Translations under genes and position numbers: made by a program
DNA from: Ceratorhiza oryzae-sativae
Lineage: Eukaryota; Basidiomycota; Agaricomycetes; Cantharellales; Ceratobasidiaceae
Length of the DNA stretch: 64,000 nt
Direction of reading: 5' to 3'
Assembly (NCBI GenBank): GCA_030998015.1
Contig: JARWMV010000007.1
Coordinates: forward strand, 372,001-436,000
Notes under the pieces: generated by a model
Database searches by the model: none
What the model was told of the DNA's origin: nothing
What the model saw: the letters and a program-made list of their open reading frames with translations, nothing else
In this document: one piece after another, positions 59,550 to 64,000 of the stretch
Numbering within the stretch: position 1 is the stretch's first letter
Layout: each line of letters opens with the position of its first letter

Positions 59550-59564
59550 AGGTCAAGTTCTTGA
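59550..59564 (+). other. G2 self-complementary primer-binding site
   Basis: AGGTCAAGTTCTTGA lies two bases after the LTR and is the exact reverse complement of 59466-59480 (TCAAGAACTTGACCT), near the predicted RNA 5' end. This is the geometry of Tf1-type self-priming. Confidence 0.72.
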
Positions 59565-59869
59565 CAATCATAAGTCTCAGTGTCGTCTGGGATACGTCTG
59601 GAACGCCGTTGGCGTCGTCTTGAGATAACTCCTCGTTGCCTTCCCCAAATCCTACTCCACCTATCCACAGCCACGAGATATCGTTGCCCTATACGCACCT
59701 CTGTGAAACCTTGCATAGCCAGGTCCCTCACATGTCATAACAAGCTTCGGTTCTCTAATCTCTTTCGTCAACAAGAGGTGGGGTCGCTCATTGCCCTTAA
59801 GTAGCTGAGCAACAGAGGTCACCTTCCTATTCCAATAGACTCGGGAAAGGGTCTATTTTTCCTTTTATC

Positions 59870-60810
59870 TTGCTCTTGCTTGAGTATGTCTCTGACAGAA
59901 CACACGGCCCTCAAGTGGCACAACCTTTTACAGAAGACCAGCACTGCCATCAGTGTGGGTGGTTCGGACACCTGTCGATCTACTGCTTCACCCTTAACTC
60001 AGTCGAAAGTATCCTTGAAGAAGCTGGGCACATTGATTTCAACCGAGTAGTAATCATCAAAGTCCGCCCCCAAAGAGTCGGACGTGCCCAACAAGCCTTT
60101 GTCACTGAGCCAGGTGCCCCCAAGTGCAAAATTTGCCATCAGGCAAACGGAGCCACCTTCCCAGCACGCTGCCCTTATTGTCCTAAGAAGGACAAGTTCC
60201 TTTATTACTACACCATCCCTCGCAACCAGCTATAAGCTGGAGAACCTCAGTCAACAGCTTCTTCGTCACCTGTTAAACACTATCGAAAACTTCCAAGACA
60301 GGTACCGTTATTACTGGAATAAGTATGAAGAAACCTGTGAAAAACTTCACAAAGCCGAGGCCTGTTGCGCATACTTAACCGAGTGTTTGCGCGAACACCA
60401 GGAGGACTACCTATCCCTCCTCCAAGACCATCTCAGACTAGAAGCTATAGTCTGAGAAACAGTTGAACCCCACAAGTACGCCTTCCCTGTCTTCTCAACG
60501 CCGTCAGACCTTCCTCACCCCACCTTTCTAAGTGGCATGGGCTTGCCAATTCAGGAAGAAACACCCCTTCCGGCAGCCCAAACCAATCCTCCCCAAGGAA
60601 ACACTCCTGCGGGATCAAACTAAATTGAAGAGGGTGGAGTGCCCATATTGTTGCCAAGACACCAAAAGTTGGGACTTGGATGATACCTGGCTAAGGTTTG
60701 CAGGGATCAGAAACTTTGAAATTTATAGACTCGTGCAGGGGAAAGAAATCCTATATTACCAAAACAATTCCCAATTCCCTGTACTTCCTTACTGTCTCCG
60801 TCGCCTTTAA
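59870..60810 (+). CDS. G2 ORF0 series: zinc knuckle, coiled coil, CxxC segments
   Basis: Segment a (about 59870-60235) has the knuckle CHQCGWFGHLSIYC (C-x2-C-x4-H-x4-C), then CKICHQANGATFPARCPYCP, and ends TIPRNQL at a TAA. Segment b (60084-60623, +1 frame) has a Tyr/Glu/Lys coiled coil (NFQDRYRYYWNKYEETCEKL); a TGA at 60453 stands where G1 has CAA, which fits an ancestral CGA. Segment c (about 60532-60810, again +1) has VECPYCCQDTKSWDLD. The same order and frame steps occur in G1, so either introns or frameshifting joins them, or they are separate proteins. A CCHC knuckle before gag is unusual. Not similar to gag, protease or envelope. Confidence 0.55.
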
Positions 60811-60833
60811 AATTTTATCAAACCTTCTCTGAA

Positions 60834-62221
60834 ATGGCGTCACAACCCCCTGCCCCTGCTTGGGCAAATATGTCTGATGGGGAAAAAGTCATCTATATGC
60901 TCCAGTCAATGGACGAACTGCAAGAGCAAACCAATAATCTCCAAAATGATATTGGGGACGTCAAACACAATAATAAAACCTACACGGACTCACTTGAGGC
61001 CAAACTTACCACCAATCAGACAAAAATAGATGCAGACATGGCTGGATTAGCCACCAATGTCAACAATCTATGGGGATGTTAGCCATTCTCCAGACCACTA
61101 TCACACGTATCGAAGTGCAAATCAACACCTCCACGGGAGGCTCAGGCGCTGCTCAAGCACTAGCTCCCTCCAGTGCAGCCCAACCACAACCAACAGCACC
61201 CGCCCCCTCTGGTGGGTCGACTGCAAAGGTTAAGATGGCCACCCCTCAGAAGTTTGATGGCACAAAATGAGAAGATGCCATCTCATTCAGAATTGCATGT
61301 GCCTGATACATTAATACAAACATGAGTGGGCACTCAGCTGATCAGGTGGTTGCCTTCATCACCTCCTATCTTGAAGGGTCAGCAGCTGAATGGGTCAACT
61401 TGTATGAAGAATTCAAAATTTTAAATCCTGGAACTGCGATTCCCTGGCTTCACGATGCCAATCTGTTCTGGCAAGAATTCACTACCCGTTATGGGGACCT
61501 GAACCGCACCGAAAATAACCGCGACAAGTGGCAGAAATTGAAACAATCCAAGACGGTTCAGGATTACCTCACCCTATTCAACCTATATTCCACAGGTCTT
61601 AACTACAACGATGCCGCCATGCGTGATCAGTTCTATGATGGTCTATCGACAGACGTAACAGATAGCATGGTGGCCCAAAACTATGACCCTCACACCAAAA
61701 CTTTTGCCCAACTCACTCAGCGAGCCCTGGAAATTGACCGCCACCTCATCTCGTTTGGTAGCAAATGAATGTCTCATGGGAGTAACAAGCCCAGCAGCAA
61801 TGCCTCGTCCAGTAGGCCAACCAATAACCCCCAAAGCACTCCCCAAAAGGAGAAATTCAAAAGTGGGGAACAGATATATAAGATTAAGGATTGGAGAGCT
61901 GTAAAAGGTCAGATTGTGGCCATTGGGCCCAATGCGAAGGGTTTCACGGTTCCAACTGTCCGCTACGATGGCAGCAACACCAACATACAAGAATCCTTCA
62001 AGGACATAAAGAAGGATAACCATCCGCCAGTGGCCCCAAAGGCAAAGGATCCAGACGCAATGGATCTGGATAGTGCAGGAAAAGGAAAGGGGACAAACAC
62101 CTGCTATAACTGTGGAGGACAGGGTCATATTGCAGCCAAATGCCCCTCAGCTAAGATGTCAGGATACAAGGCAGTGGTTGAGGATGTAGAAACAACTGAC
62201 AATGAGTCAGTAAAAGAATGA
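60834..62221 (+). pseudogene. G2 gag with one frameshift and three TGA stops
   Basis: Starts MASQPPAPAWANMSDGEKVI. A frameshift near 61070 (from NVNNL into GMLAILQTTI) is absent from G1. TGA codons at 61268, 61304 and 61766. The capsid-like domain has SYLEGSAAEWVNLYEEFKIL and TTRYGDLNRTENNRDKW. The knuckle CYNCGGQGHIAAKC (about 62101-62142) is intact. Ends at TGA 62219-62221 overlapping the pol start. Confidence 0.85.
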
Positions 62222-64000
62222 GCTCAAACCATGCCAGGGGGGCGGTCTTGGGCGCTATGTTACAAAATGCGCATAACAAAAATAAAAATATGGAAATGGA
62301 ATGTATGTCGTTAGGAAACCAATCACAATTACAGTTTTTCTTTCATGCATTCCCTCTGTGCATAACCCCCGAATGCAAGTCTGCATATAACATGAAAAAA
62401 TTCAATGGATGGGCCATGATCGACTCAGGGGCCACGTCAGTATTTATACATGAAAATTTGGTTAAACAATACTGTATTCCTACTGTCGCCCTAAAGACAC
62501 CCAAGAAACTGAGGGTAATTGATGGAAGGGAGATAGACTCTGGGTCTGTGACCCATTACTGCACCTTTGAGTTGTGCATTCAAGAGCACTGAGAAATCCT
62601 CAGTGCCTATGTTGTGAACGTTGGCAAAAATGATTTAGTCCAGGGCATGTCATGGCTCAAATTCCATAACCCTGATATTGATTGGGATGGGAAAGACATG
62701 AAGTTCAACTCATCAATATGCCTGAAGCACTGCATCACAAAACCCCTGCATGTGCAAGCAAATGAACCTAAGGAGCTTCAGTTGGACTCCTTAGACTCCC
62801 TCCCAACAAAATATAAAGAATTCCAGAAAATATTCGCTGAAGAAGACAACATCCAACCATTACCACCCCATAGGAAGTGGGATATGGAAATAGATTTAAA
62901 ACTGGATGCCAAGCCAAGGCATGGTCCCATATATAGTGTGGGTGTCAAGGAAGATGCAGAATTGCGCAAAACCCTGGACCGCCAACTGAAAGCAGGGCAT
63001 ATCAGACCCTCAAGGTCACCAATGGCATCCCCAGTCATATTTGTCAAAAAGAAGAATGGGAAGTTGTGCATGTGCATCGACTACCGGCGACTAAATGAAA
63101 TGACAGTCTCTAATGTGTACCCACTCCCACGCATCAATGATATTGTGGAGACTCTGCATGGGGCAAAGATATTCACCAAGTTTGATCTAAAGTGGGGCTT
63201 CAACCTCATACGAATTCGGGAAGGGGACGAATGGAAAGCAGCTTTTAAGACCAAATATGGGCTGTACGAGCCCTTAGTCATGCAATTTGGTCAAAAGAAC
63301 ACACCAGGAACCTTCATGGCCATGATCCGGGAAGAGTTTCAAGACATTGAGGGCATTTACATTGTGATCTATATGGATGACATACTAATATTCTCCAAAA
63401 ACCAAGAAGAACATGATGAACATGTCAGGGAAGTCTTGTGTCGCCTCCAAAAAGCTGGCCTATACTGCGCCCTGGAGAAATGTGTTTTCGATGTCACCAA
63501 AGTTGATTACCTGGGAATAGTAGTGACTCCCCAGGGGATTAAAGTAGACCCAGCCAAGGTCGAAAAGGCTGTTGAATGGCCAACCCCTACAAACCCAACC
63601 AAAGTCCTGGAAGGGTTGGGGTTTGCAAACTGGTTAAGGCACTTCATAAAAGACTTCTCAAAAATCACAAAATGTCTCTACAAACTTGTCAAGAAGGATG
63701 CAAAGTGGGAATGGACAGAAGAAAGGGATCGGGCATGGAACCTGCTAAAGCAGAAATTGAAAGAAGCTCCCTTGCTAATTCAGCCAGAACCCAGCAAACC
63801 ATTTATCTTAGAAACAGACACCTCAGGCTATGCCACAGGCACTGTATTATTGCAATATGGAGAAGACGGAATGCTGCACCCAATCTCCTACTATTCCAAA
63901 GCAATGGTCCCAGCAGAAAGGAACTATGATATTTACAACAAGGAAATGCTGGCGATTATAAAAGCCCTCAAACACTGGTGTCACCTACTAGAAGGGGCTG
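62218..64000 (+). pseudogene. G2 pol: protease, reverse transcriptase, RNase H (partial)
   Basis: ATG at 62218 within the ATGA overlap. The aspartic protease motif MIDSGATSVFI is at about 62416-62448. One in-frame TGA at 62590. Reverse transcriptase has PSRSPMASPVIFVKKKNG, CIDYRRLNEMTV, FTKFDLKWGFNLIRI and the catalytic YMDDILIF (about 63370-63393). RNase H begins near ETDTSGYATGTVLLQ (about 63808), and the frame is open at the window edge. RT order and YMDD type fit Ty3/gypsy; an integrase should follow to the right. Except for the one TGA the frame is intact. Confidence 0.88.

Larger units (their letters stand above)
59172..64000 (+). mobile_element. G2: Ty3/gypsy retrotransposon, runs off right edge
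   Basis: Same family as G1. LTR 59172-59547, self-complementary PBS, ORF0 series, gag 60834-62221, pol from 62218 with protease, reverse transcriptase and start of RNase H. Likely left target duplication TCCTA (59167-59171). It is the youngest, innermost element of the stack by position and by better-kept CpG sites, yet still carries several TGA stops and one frameshift. Confidence 0.88.

Noticed and set aside
49823..64000. CRISPR-like or satellite arrays
   Set aside because: Repeats here are dispersed LTR pairs and nested element copies, with no regularly spaced short repeats.

Overview
The window looks like nuclear DNA of an agaricomycete fungus. Coding regions are split by many short GT-AG introns (about 50-60 nt), tandem P450 genes occur, and small secreted protein families are present. 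The style of several proteins suggests the Rhizoctonia/Ceratobasidium group; this is an inference, since no marker gene proves it. Gene models below were built by eye from reading frames, splice signals and family motifs, so exon edges are approximate unless stated.

Layout. 1-4.4 kb: two tandem cytochrome P450 genes on the minus strand, the first running off the left edge. 4.8-11.4 kb: one large minus-strand gene for a sacsin/Hsp90-type (GHKL) ATPase-domain protein. 13.1-13.5 kb: a possible small secreted peptide gene. 15.6-17.2 kb: cystathionine gamma-lyase. 17.9-20.2 kb: a DUF1399-like protein. 22.2-23.1 and 24.6-27.6 kb: two plus-strand genes of unknown function, the second acidic and probably nuclear. 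28.1-30.8 kb: two paralogous small secreted proteins with an M15-peptidase-like histidine motif, one carrying a 1-nt frameshift. 31.5-34.0 kb: a membrane-anchored histidine acid phosphatase. 34.8-35.7 and 48.1-49.0 kb: a second pair of secreted paralogues on opposite strands. 37.4-42.3 kb: a DUF1771-Smr protein and a long Ser/Pro/Arg-rich protein, both with coding minisatellites. 42.6-45.2 kb: a USP25/28-like ubiquitin-peptidase homologue whose catalytic Cys is replaced by Ser. 45.8-47.4 kb: an intronless Pro-rich membrane protein.

From about 49.8 kb to the right edge the DNA is a stack of nested LTR retrotransposons, all in plus orientation. A Ty1/copia element is broken by an LTR (R1a), which is broken by a Ty3/gypsy element (G1). 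G1 carries a complete solo LTR (R1b, 5-bp target duplication) in its gag and is broken by another gypsy-type element (G3). G3 is broken by a second copy of the G1 family (G2), which runs off the window inside pol.

The most unusual biology is in the G family. Both copies have a 15-nt sequence just downstream of the LTR that is perfectly complementary to the predicted 5' end of their own RNA (Tf1-like self-priming). Both have a zinc-knuckle/coiled-coil reading-frame series before gag, and both join gag and pol by an ATGA stop-start overlap. Most in-frame stops in the elements are TGA, as expected from CGA decay at methylated CpG.
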